The position numbers were made by a program, and so were the translations under genes. From positions 1 to 38,376 of the forward strand of contig JAANSK020177771.1 of NCBI GenBank assembly GCA_011763485.2: DNA of 38,376 bases, written 5' to 3'. Of the stretch, positions 9,585 through 20,200 are shown piece after piece. Position 1 is the stretch's first letter, and the number at the start of each line of letters is the position of its first letter. The notes under the pieces are model-generated. The model was not told where the DNA came from and made no database searches. It saw only the letters and a list, made by a program, of their open reading frames with translations. This DNA is from Isoetes engelmannii (lineage: Eukaryota; Streptophyta; Lycopodiopsida; Isoetales; Isoetaceae).

Positions 9585-10481
9585 AGAAAAAACCATGCCC
9601 ATGTCAATGGTGCGCATCAACATGGCTGAGCTCAATCCCTACAGTCTTGTGTTGTCGGAACTAGGCTCATTTTAGAGGAACCAAGCTATGTCTGTTTACC
9701 CCATGTCAGATTTGCGAGCCAAGTCTTTCTTCAAGACTTGAACAGAGTTCCAAAGGAAGAAATATGTGGGGGGAAGGGAACATAATAGGTAAAAATTTTC
9801 CTCAAGGTCTTTCAGAATTTAAGCGCTTGATGCACTTTTGCATAAGCTCTAGGATGTTCAGACCAACGGACAAGAGTGTGATTTCGTTTCAAACGAAGAA
9901 GCACAGATCGAAGTTAGTCTGCCAAGCCAAATTCATCACATAAAGCACTTCGCCAGATTTTTACAGAGGCCGCTTCCTCCATCGCATCATATCTGTATAT
10001 AAAATACTGTGCTCAACCAGGTATCTTGCAGTCTGCTGTGAGGCAACCGGATCTTGTAGGCGTGTCCAATTGGATTGAAGAGCTCCACCCGTGCTCCGGT
10101 CCACCGCCCTGCAAAAAGAAAGAGGCGTGAAACCTTATCCCCGCCCTACAAATTAGGGTAAATAAGTGGCAAACCATGGAAACGATAAACTTGCAAATAC
10201 ATGAAAATTAGAAACTAGACCTCTAAATAGATAAAGATAAAGATAAACATTTTAACGTCACACCAACAATCTTAGTTCCCACCATTTCGTGAAGCACCTC
10301 AAATTCCAACCTCGGTTATGTCCTATAAGGATGGCACATAATTTGATATTCGAATATTGTGATATATATCAATTTGTCTAGGATGATGATTTTTGGTGAT
10401 ACATATAAGTAACAAAATTGTTGATCATCTTTATAGGTCTTATATCCATCCTTCATTTGTGGCCATAGATCTAGCGAATAT
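9585..10481. other. Intergenic, no gene seen
   Basis: No coding frame was recognised. The part 10205-10410 resembles 11908-12066 (see that repeat). The remainder shows nothing identifiable. Confidence 0.4.
10205..10410. repeat. Dispersed repeat, copy 1 (paired with 11908-12066)
   Basis: Shared blocks in the same order and orientation: GACCTCTAAATA, ATCTTAGTTCCCACCATT and TTGGTGATA followed by an AAGT/TAAGTGATACAT end. Divergence and spacing differences show an old interspersed repeat. The family was not identified. Confidence 0.5.
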
Positions 10482-10582
10482 ACTGTGTTTTATGCCAGAT
10501 CAGGCCATTAAAACTTTGAGGAAAAAAAATGCATGCTATTGCAACATGGTGCAGAATGAACATATGGTTTGAAATATTCATA
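10482..10582. repeat. Dispersed ~100-bp repeat, copy 2
   Basis: Direct copy of 9484-9584. Its outer edge (GGTTTGAAATATTCATAGCA) also resembles the reverse complement of the sequence beside the foldback element at 33538-33600, which links three places in the window to one repeat family. Confidence 0.55.
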
Positions 10583-11176
10583 GCATTATTTACATGAAAA
10601 AGCCACAAAAACAATGGTTCCACCTCATCCACTTTCACACAAAATTTCAGAAAAAACAGAACTCGATGTGGCTATGGACTGTCGGATTGAATACTCTGCT
10701 CCTTTGCTGCTAGTGTTGCTAGAACACACCGAGACCCAGAAAGCACAGAGTTGATCCATTGCCAACAAAGATGTCCAGAGTGCCAGCAGCAGGCAAGACT
10801 TCTCACCGCAAGACAAAACCGATCATTGTCATCAACAGACATGGCATTAAGCCATGAGCAGGCCGGCCAGGAAGCCCCGCCTCCTCCAGAAAATAACATC
10901 CCGAAATTTGAACTCGCTTTGCGATGGAACTCCCTTGCCCAACAAAAAATGCCCAGCCCTGCAATGAATTAAGTCAAATTTCAATATGGGATTTGAACCC
11001 ACCATCACCCTAAAGATTCAAGAAACTAAGCTGCCTTTTGCCCTAAGCCGAACGAATCCGGAAACCCCTGCTCCACTGTCCCTCCTCTCCACTGCCCCTG
11101 CTCCACCATACTGCTCTCCACGACCTACGCTGCAAATAGAGTCAAAGAGGATCAAACTAGTCTGCCCTACAGTTGA
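10583..11176. other. Intergenic, GC-richer, no gene assigned
   Basis: Short open frames lie on plus at 10751-10972 and 10986-11285, with Gln/Pro/Ser-rich unrecognised products. The latter lies directly before the reverse-transcriptase-tail frame but in a different frame. The higher GC suggests former coding or transposon sequence. No function can be given. Confidence 0.35.
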
Positions 11177-11584
11177 ATCGGCAGACCATCAAACCAGTCT
11201 ATCCCAATCGGCAGACCTGCATCTGCGGGAAACCTGCGAAGCAAAGGAGCGGGAGGAATTAAACCTCCATTTAGCACCAGCGTAGGCTTGATCGCTTCCC
11301 TCCGCACAGGGGGCCACCACCTCCGCATTGAGACAGGGCGATGGACAAAGGAAGCACGCGAGAGTAGAACATGCCGAAGCTGCCGCCAGTATATCATTGA
11401 AGACGAACAAAATGCCTTACAGACCTGCCCCGCTTATGAGCATATTCGGGAACAGTATCCGCAGTTGGAGATACGCAGCCAGGCCCTCCACCTCTTGCTC
11501 TACACTACAACTGTGGGAACTCTAGGATCTTACATCCAGGAAGTGCTGGACGAACGACAACGGCTTTGTCCGGGTGACTCGTAA
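11177..11584 (+). pseudogene. Zinc-binding tail of a reverse-transcriptase-like ORF (retroelement remnant)
   Basis: This frame is open from after a TGA at 11174-11176 to a TAA at 11582-11584. The most telling part reads ASLRTGGHHLRIETGRW, then CRSC, IEDEQNALQTCPAYEHIR and YPQL. That pattern (R-T-G-x-H, E-x-GR, C-x2-C, then E-D-E-x-x-x-L-x-x-C-P) matches the zinc-binding segment at the C terminus of many LINE-type ORF2 proteins. No reverse transcriptase core was found upstream, so this would be a 3' fragment of a non-LTR element unlike the L1 at the left edge. The upstream part contains a short internal repeat (IGRP, twice). The assignment rests on motif memory; a domesticated or unrelated zinc protein is possible. 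Confidence 0.4.
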
Positions 11585-11907
11585 TGCTGTGATTCTGTAT
11601 ATCAGCATGATCATTACGGCCACGGTTTTTCCCATGTGGTTTTTTCATCCGGGCCGTAATGGGCATGCTGCTCCACTTGTACAGGTCCCATAGGCCAATT
11701 GGCCTCCGTGGACGATAAAAAAGTTATCTTATTTTACCTTATCTTAACAATCAACGCACAGAACCACCAAAGGACAAAGCCTAAACCTAAATTAAAAAGC
11801 ATCCGTGAAATCCTATCCATGCCTTAAGAATTTGGCTAAAAAAATTCTTAACATGCCTTTCTTTTAAACCAATGCAAAAAAACCAATCCTAAAACCCCAA
11901 AAAAGAA
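11585..11907. other. 3' flank of the retroelement remnant
   Basis: The segment from 11585 to about 11745 could be the 3' untranslated part of the element, ending near AAAAAAGTTATCTTATTTTACC. No gene or defined repeat was seen. Confidence 0.3.
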
Positions 11908-12066
11908 ATAGGACCTCTAAATAAAATTTAATTTGCCCAAATGATGCAAAATATACAGTTTCCAATACAATATGGGCGCGAAATCTTAGTTCCCACCATT
12001 GCCCGATATACCTCCGGCAATACGACATGAAATTATTGAGCTTTATTGGTGATATATTAAGTGATA
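11908..12066. repeat. Dispersed repeat, copy 2 (paired with 10205-10410)
   Basis: Diverged direct copy of 10205-10410, recognised by the shared blocks named there. It is directly followed by the GGGTTGCCCG foldback terminus at 12072. Confidence 0.5.
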
Positions 12067-12071
12067 CATTT

Positions 12072-12110
12072 TTTGGGTTGCCCGTAGGGGGCAACCCATT
12101 TGCTGGAGGG
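12072..12110. repeat. GGGTTGCCCG terminus-like motif with small hairpin
   Basis: GGGTTGCCCGTAGGGGGCAACCC forms a short hairpin and closely resembles the left end of the foldback element at 15234 (TTTTTGGGTTGCCCG followed by AGGG and TTTG blocks). It may be a solo or truncated end of that family; no matching right end was found near it. Confidence 0.4.
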
Positions 12111-12590
12111 GGGGATTTGCTAATAGAAGGTCCTGATTTATTTCAGTGATAATATTCTAATGAATCTTTGCAAAATGCTGATATTTTGTGGTTAGGATTG
12201 TTTGTGATTTCCAAGGGCTCGACTGACACTTAGACAGTGCGGATCTTATAGGCAGAGATCTGAAGGTGAATACGCATTCTGCGTTTTTGGGGGAGTCGGC
12301 ATGGGCAGCGAGAAGCTTCGGCGCCGAAGCATGGGAAGCGGAAGCTTGCTAAACTGATTCCTCTTTCTCTGTTTATAATGGTGGCCGTAATCAGAGTGTC
12401 AGATCTAGACCCAATTTGGTACTAAAATAACAGGTAGTTGTAAATCCTGGCCATGCAAGTAAATAATAAGTATCAGCTCTCAGCTTCAGAAGATCATGGC
12501 ATTCTTCAGCAAAGGACAATACACTGCGAAGATATGCATTATTCTAGCAATAGTTATTGATAGGATACCAAATGCTAAATCATCCCCTGG
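12111..12590. other. Intergenic, no gene seen
   Basis: It contains a perfect 16-base palindrome, GCTTCGGCGCCGAAGC (12315-12330), followed by a second AAGCGGAAGCTT block. No open frame of interest. Confidence 0.4.
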
Positions 12591-12640
12591 ATTGATTGTC
12601 TTCAGAGACTCCATAATTGATTGTCTTCAGAGACTCCATA
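12591..12640. repeat. Two exact tandem copies of a 25-bp unit
   Basis: ATTGATTGTCTTCAGAGACT plus CCATA, at 12591-12615 and 12616-12640, identical. It falls in a short plus-strand frame (12496-12717) that has no recognisable product. Confidence 0.8.
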
Positions 12641-15233
12641 GTGGATGTTGGAGTGAACACCTATTTACAAACAAGAGTCAAAGCAGACTTTTTTCCATAT
12701 GGCAGAGATTTCGCTGAAGGAGCCACTGGATGTTTTTCCAATGGAAGAGGTCTCCCTGATTTTATAGGTAAACTCCAGATGCTTTGTTCGTGAGTTCTAA
12801 AATCCTTTATTTTCTAAATGTAGCCTCTTGGATGAAATACGGTCCCCTTTGCCATACAATAATCATGTAGCAAAAGGTGAAACTATACTGTCTGGCATCA
12901 ACTTTGCATCCTTCGAATCTGGTTACCTTAGTAAAAGAGAAGCGTAAGAGGCAGTATACATTACATAATCTAACACCTTAGATTATGTTCCAAGTTGTTG
13001 CTTGAAATCCTTGAAATGTGTATAATTTGATCAGTCCTTGCATGCATCATTGACAGTCATCCACACATGATGTTTCCCCCCTTAAGAAGAGCTGGGTAAG
13101 TTCTGTGGTTTGAAGCACACGATGCGCTACAGGATTGCAGTCAAATTTTGTGTTCCTTTTTTATGTGTTTCTATGTAATCTTTAGCCAGGTAGAGATTTC
13201 TTTATTTAATTGTCACTTCGTTGATCCTTTTTAATCATATGTACATTTTTTTGGCAAAATTCTATTTTTAGCTAGCAGATATGGGAAATAAATTCCACAT
13301 CTAATTAGTTTGTCTAATGAAAGTAAAAAACATGTTCAGCTTTAATTTTATAATCAAAGTTTCTCGCCTATGCTCTACGAAATTTGATCTGATAGTTGGC
13401 CGGAGGCTATGCACTTTGTTATTGTTCCGATATTGCTGGCACAAAAATATATCAAGTTGCTTAAAATTTGAATGGAAGCCCGTCATTGGTGTCCAATTCT
13501 TTTCTCTGTGCACTTTTTATCTTTAGTGCCATAGATGTGTATCATTTGCAGATTTATTAAGAACATATCCAAAAGATTGCCTCGTAGTTGCTAGGTAGAT
13601 TTGCTAAAGCTTTTTGTTCTCCAAGTGTTACCTTAAATAGTTTCATTTTCATATCCATCTTGTGAGAGTCTTTCTTGGCATTTCCACTGGCTTGATAGTT
13701 CAGCAGACCAATTTCTGAAAAGTGAGCTTTTGGTCATGTTGCATGTAATGAACTGGTCCCAAAAGAAGAGGATGCAATGTGGATAAGATGAATTATCTGA
13801 TGATTAATTGCAAGAGCATGTTTGCCTATGGTCCAAAGCTAATTGTACTCTTAGACTCGATTGTCATAAGAACAACATAATATTATATAATTTTACTTCT
13901 GATATATGGAAAGCTGAACTTTGATGTATGATTTACTGTCTTCTGCCAAGAGATAAGTATACCGTGTTGAAGTTTTTATACATAGAATTCAGTAAAGGCC
14001 AGTATATCCTTTCAATCTGTTAAGGTGGGCCAATGCTTGATGATGAAGTAATGATGGGATCAAATTACTATGGACATTGTGCATGCATTGCATGATTGTT
14101 GCATGCAGCTTATATGCCTAATGCATGCAATTCAAATGTCTTAACGTAAAGCATCCTTGCTTCAAGGTACCATGGAATTGGTTCCTTTTTTCCCTAAGCA
14201 GAATATGGTAACTGCATCAAGGTTAAATGATTACGTTTAAATATGGATATTACCTGAAAGAGTCCAGCCACATTTTTTGACCTAGGCCTGAGCTAGATAA
14301 ATTCCTTGTATCTAATAGAACTCCCCATGCCTAGTTATCCATACTAGGGATGCCTTATCCATACTAGGGATGCCATAAAATGGTTGTAGAAGTTCGGCAC
14401 AAATTTCTTGCTCGATGGTTTTGGACCTGTAAGGGCAAGGCATAATATTTAAGTAATATTATTTAATGGTATTCAGGCTGAAAATGTGTGTAATAAAGAT
14501 AAAATGGAATATTTGGCAGAGCTTTGGTCCCGGTCAAAGACACAGGCGGATTTATCGATCAACATTTTGAAGCTTTTGGAAGGAGATGTTTACACAAAAC
14601 AGTTTTTTTGCACTTTTTGTCAATCATTAATATGAAAGACGACAATCTTTGCAGCCCTTTACAGAAGTTGATCTAACCAATGAGCATATGTCTTAGAAAT
14701 AATGTATGTATTAGCAGAAAGATTGTTTTATATTTTGGTATATGTGTCTTGTTTCAGTTTAGAGCAGGTTGTCAGCCTTAGAGGTCAGACTTCTCTTTAG
14801 CAGGTCATTTTGGAAAACACAATGGTATGGAAGCACAAAGACTGATACAAAGTCGAAATTGAAAATAAGCTACAGTTGTCAAGCTTCCACGTTGGAATGA
14901 CCATTTGGTTGTGCTGGAGTAGCATGCACCAAGCACCAACATGATCCTCTTGAGAAAAGGAGTGTCATTCATTATTATCAGAAAGGTCAAATATTGCATA
15001 CTACATCAAAGGCTCAGGCTTAGTAAATTGTAGAAATAGTAAGTTTTATTGGACACTGAGTTAGATGACATGAGTGGTCTATTTCGAGGATTCGAAGACT
15101 ATATACATATAACATATTGTTGAAATTATTTCCAACAAGTACTTGCTTTAATATGTGAAGGAAACTACAATGCAACCTATTAGGAGCTTTTGAGGTTTTA
15201 TGTTCATTGTGCAATTGAGGTATTTGTCTTTTT
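12641..15233. other. Long AT-rich intergenic region, no gene seen
   Basis: About 2.6 kb without any open frame above roughly 70 residues and without recognised domains. It holds a short tandem repeat of TTATCCATACTAGGGATGCC (14335-14354 and 14355-14374). Occasional pyrimidine tracts and TGCATGC motifs are present, but no structure worth naming. Confidence 0.45.
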
Positions 15234-15585
15234 GGGTTGCCCGAAGGGCATACCCTTTGGAAGGAGTAGCCAATAGGTACAATGCCGTGAATATGCCATT
15301 TAGATAGTCGAGATTTCAGGAAAATAAGAATATGCTGGGTATTGTGCTTTTTGAATGGTGAGTTGATAAGCCCCAGCTCTCCCTCAACCGCAACCGTAGA
15401 TTGGTAAAAGTTTTTTAATCTACCCGCAGCCGTTGATTTGGAAGATGGGTTGACTTGAAGGAGAGTTAAGGAGGAGTTCCATATGCATGCAACTCCTCCT
15501 TAACATTTTCCCTTGGATAACTTGTAGTTGTAACAGAAACACAACTGGAGCTCCGCCTTTGTTGCAGATTTATTGCGGGCAACCC
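15234..15585. mobile_element. MITE-like element with GGGTTGCCCG terminal inverted repeats
   Basis: GGGTTGCCCG (15234-15243) at the left and CGGGCAACCC (15576-15585) at the right are perfect 10-base inverted repeats about 350 bp apart. Inside is a perfect 13-bp-arm hairpin, TTAAGGAGGAGTT (15466-15478) and AACTCCTCCTTAA (15491-15503). A related left end occurs at 12072. No target duplication is clear (a T-rich run lies on the left and TCTGATGC on the right), so the superfamily remains open. Confidence 0.5.
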
Positions 15586-17217
15586 TCTGATGCATTTTGC
15601 ATCTTGTTTTTTTGGTTGCCTTCGACAGTTTTGGGTTTGAGTGCAGATGTTTTGTTAATGTTTGATGAGAAATATGAGTTTCAATATTCCACGGTCCATG
15701 AGTTGTAACACAACTAAGGAATTAAGCGGTCACTCCAAAGCTAGAAGAGGAAACCGGATTTGAATCTTCAAATCCTCTGCTTGCCGGATAGCAATCAAAC
15801 TTTGCCACTGCCGGATTTTCTGGCCTCTCATGAATCAAACTTTGCCACTGCTGGATTTTCTGGCCTCGGCAGATTTAGAATCGATCTGCCAGGTCGTCCT
15901 CCTTCTCCAAGCAAACCCTTGGCCGAACACAGAGGGAAAACTCACACCCATGAAAACAGGAAGAGGGAAAAGTCAGCCGCTGTCCCGTTCGTGCACCTGT
16001 CTCCATGGATCCACTTAGCATGTGCGCCCGCCATGCTTCTAAAAGGAGACCTTGCTCCAGAATGCATGCACGAAAAACTTGCTCTCAAGCCTCCAACCAC
16101 TAAATGACGAGAAGCTGCTCAAAATCCCACAAATATACAAATTCAAATACAATACATAACCAGAATCATATGTCCAACCACTGCCACATGCTGCCACATG
16201 TACGCCCCCAAATACGAAATGAAAAACGAAAACATTGAACAATCTGTGAAGCATCCAGCTGAAAGAAAAAACAAAAAAAAAAAAAAAAAAAAAAATCCGC
16301 ATCCGGACTTTGAAGAACCGGTGCAAGAATCCCAAGCAACTGAAAGCCAAAGCGCAAAATAAAAAATCAGCAGTGTAGAAGCGAGGCTATGGCCGCAGCT
16401 TTACCGATGAAGATAAACACCTCTTCATAGGAACGAACCAAAACAAGCGGCCCGTCCATCCATCGCTGTTAAGAAAGAACCCTCTTTCAAAAGAATAGAA
16501 ATACACGTGGTTGCCACAAACATACCATTGCACCTTAAATTAAAACTAATATGAAATATCAATACATTTCCCCATCCTTTAAGAAAACAGATGCAGAATG
16601 TATATTGCGAACCTTATATTCAGTATCGTGCATTTAACAATACACTACCGAGAGATCCGTCAAATAGATCTCCATGCAGGCATGTAAAATTTTATAATTG
16701 CAAAATGCACGAAATATTAGGAAACCCATTGACTTCCTGAAATTGACAATATACAGTAGTGCTTTCCAGTGCAGGTGAGGTTCATCCCATTAGAACCATG
16801 CAAAAAAGTCAGCCTCTTGGCCTTGAATATCAATTGCATTCGCAAAGTTGCAAAGATAAGAATGCCAAGGCTATGCTCCCAAGAGCAGACATGAATGGAA
16901 CAATTCTTGCTGATGCTGTTCTGTTATGCAGCATTTGCTCTAACAGAAGAGTTCCATGGAACTTTGGACAAAATGGTCTCCGATAATCAAGACTATGCAG
17001 CATGCACTGTGCAGGAGACCAAAAATAAGCATCGCAATCGAGCTTTTTAAGTATCTTTACATTGGCCGGAACTATCTACTCTCTTTGTACAAATCTAGAG
17101 CTGTGGTCCACAACTCTGTACGGTTGAGGATGGAAACCTGCTTTCTTCTGATCATGCTGGACCAACTATGCTGATGCCCGATGGCTACAAAGGTGCATCG
17201 CCATGCAGAAGACCACT
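15586..17217. other. Intergenic / 3' flank of DCAF1
   Basis: No supported gene. The frames at 15760-16107 and 16759-16986 lack recognisable motifs. A 23-base A run lies at 16273-16295 and opens a false Phe-rich minus-strand frame. The last few hundred bases before 17218 should include the DCAF1 3' untranslated region. Confidence 0.4.
15793..15869. repeat. Two tandem copies of a 40-bp unit
   Basis: AATCAAACTTTGCCACTGC, then GGATTTTCTGGCCTC, at 15793-15832 and 15833-15869, with one or two differences between the units. Confidence 0.8.
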
Positions 17218-20200
17218 TCAATGAAAAGCCGCAAGAATATCATCATCAAATTCACCATCAGACTCTTCATCACTTGTGCTGAAGTCACCACCAAGAATTT
17301 CCACAAAACCACCTGGCATTATGTCATCATCACTGCTTTCTATGAAGTCACCAGTGATATCATTGTCTCCATCTTCATTATCCCCATCATCCTCATCTTC
17401 GCTGCCATCTCCATCATCCTCATTACTAGGAATCTCATCAGAATCATCATCAGCCTGCAAGTTATCTTCATCTTCTTCCCCTTCACTCTCCTCCTCTTCC
17501 GAATCTGCAGCATCATCAGGATCAGAATCGTCATCTGTAGGTCGACGCCTCCCAACTTCGTACAATCTCACAAACGAGTCTGTCACCTCAGCACCATCCA
17601 TCGCCACAACAGCTATTGATGAGTCTGTGGAATCAGTTGCCAAATCCAACACACAACGGTCTACAGCCGTTGTTGCAATATCTGAATAATCGACTGCATC
17701 CATTGTTCTGAATGCTGCAAACAGATTATGACGTGTTCTCCGGTGTTGTAGTGCAGCTGTTAAATCATCTGAATTCCGTCGCAAGGTAGCATAGATAACA
17801 TCACCATTTGCATTAAACCTGATTACTGTCTGGTCTAACGAAGGCACACTTCGCAAAAGCTTAAAAGTCCGCATATCCCAAACCTCAGAATTGATGATGA
17901 CCTACAAGGAAAAGAGAAACGTGAGTTTACTTAGTGTCTATCAAAACACGCTAGAAAAATAAAAATACCTCATTTCCTGCAGGGTGAAAGCCACCACCAC
18001 CGTAATCAGTAAACTGATCAAACCGATGAATTGCACGTGGAAGCCGATGGTCCCATAGTACACCACTCCAGAGGACAAGTACGTCAGAAGGGCTAAAATG
18101 TACCAATGGTTGAGCATGTGCACGGGATTGCACAGACGAAGCAATCGAACTGTCAGATAGACGTTGTTCAACTTTACAAGTGCCTATATCATACAATAGA
18201 ACCTCCTTGTGTGATAATTCTAGGTTCACAGCACCGAACATGTTGCCTGAATGATTGAATTTTCCGGCTTTGCAATTTTCAAATGTATGCACCACATTGC
18301 TCATAGCTGAAGAATTCCACAAACGTACATCATAATGTGATGATGAAAGCAAAAGCTGACTTGTGCTGGCCAGCAAACCGTCACCATTTCCAGTCAGCAA
18401 TCGGGGAGAGGACTCGAGCGTTGAGATTGGTGTTTGATGGCCAATATGGGTCTCCACTAGATTACCCGCAACTGTATCAAAAAAACGGATATCACCAGCA
18501 TGACTGCCCACAGCAAGACAAGACCCATGGCCCAAAAATGTTGCACACATCAAAACAACTGTCTCATCACGGAATGTTCTTACTGGCCTAAAGCGGCTAT
18601 AAATAAAGTGTCTGTCATGCCGCCTGCCATGTGCCCCACCATATGGTGGATTTATTTCACGAAAACCCAATCGCGCAGCTGTATTATATGGCGCATCTAA
18701 AATCCTGCTAGGCTCTGGGCATATGTGAGAATGAAGCAGAGACAAGGGAGGAAGGGTAGTTATTGGTGCTGGACATTGCCTATGCTGGTGCTTCAAGTAC
18801 TGAACTACTAAGCTATCAAGCGTTGCCCGCTCATTTTGAGATGGTCTAGATTCAAAAAGAATACTGGGATGTGAAACAGTGCTTGGAGTTAGTGGGGTGC
18901 CCAAGTTTGCATTCTCTGCAATTGTTTCAGTTTGAAGCTCCAACTTATCAGATTGAAGGGATGATCGAACGATGCCATCATGCACCAAAGGTGTGCCGGT
19001 GGGGTTTTCTCCAATAAAGTTATTACGAAAGCGCACATGGGGAGAAGTGAGATATGAAGATACTGCTGGCTCAGAAACATGCAGTCGCTTATATGGTGGC
19101 GAACTTATGGGCATATCTGCCTTACGCTTCACAGGCATGCCACGAATTGGAGCTGGAGTCTTAAAACCATCAGATGCATCTCCATTTGAAATCTTTTTGT
19201 TAGCAAGCTGGGGTGACTTGGATGATGATAAGACTGCAGAAAAACTTGGAATTTTCTTGCGTGATGTTTCAACTACTGAACGCTCATCCTCATCTTTGTT
19301 TCGTGTCCCTGATGCAAGTAGACCCCCAATCACACGACCACTTGGCCACTGCCCAATTGATGCCTCTGTGTCTTGAGGTTTTGATGAGCAAGGCAATGAT
19401 GCAATTGGAAGAGAAGAATCCAAAGGCATAATCTGAGCTTCCTTCATCAATTCTTCTGCAGAGCTTACTAGCCCAGATGCTAATAGATGTTCATGTATCA
19501 GTTGTAACAACTCCCTGCATTATAACATCAACACATAAATAACTAGTATTTGAAAGACCTTAGTTTTAGAGCTTTACCGTGGATGATAACTAATAGGAGT
19601 AGCAGCAGCAATTGCTGCCCTTTCAATGCGCCGAAGTGTTGGTGCGGCAGCCTCACTTGCAACAGTGCTTGCTCGCCCTGCATTTGTTACAATCTGCAGC
19701 AGGGGTATAATTGATTTAGACACAAGTCCCTTTTCTGCATCTCATTGGATTTGCTTAAACAATTGCCTTGAGATGCGATAGATGGTTGCAGAAAGCATCA
19801 TTATATTTGTAAATACTAGTTATAAAGAAACCATAGAGGCATCACACTTATAATATTACATTTATCCATAGCTCCAAACAGAACGTGCTCAAATGAATTA
19901 GCCAACAATACAAAACTTACAGCCATGAGGTCTAATGCTGCCTGACCAAGCTCAGTTTGCCATTTTCCTTGTTCCCCACCTACACTAGCTTGACGACCAG
20001 CTTGGCTTCCATCCCTTAACAACTCAGACAAAAGCTTGCCCACCTTTGAAAATTAAAATTAACCAGTACACTAATTAGCTGTTTTCCCACCTTTGAAAAT
20101 TAAAATTAACCAGTACACTAATTAGCTGTTTTCCCTACCAAAACAGAAGCCAATGAAGAGATGAATAGTTTACCTGCAGCTTAGTCAGGATCTGTGCAAT

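Noticed and set aside
13301-13526. Overlapping ~70-residue frames on both strands
   Set aside because: AT-rich chance frames without motifs, similar on both strands.
16039-16350. 103-residue minus-strand frame with a Phe-rich run
   Set aside because: It depends on the 23-base A run; no domain and no homologue recognised.
17203-17689. Plus-strand frames of 137-138 residues
   Set aside because: They are the antisense of the repetitive GAT/GAA codons in the acidic tail of DCAF1.
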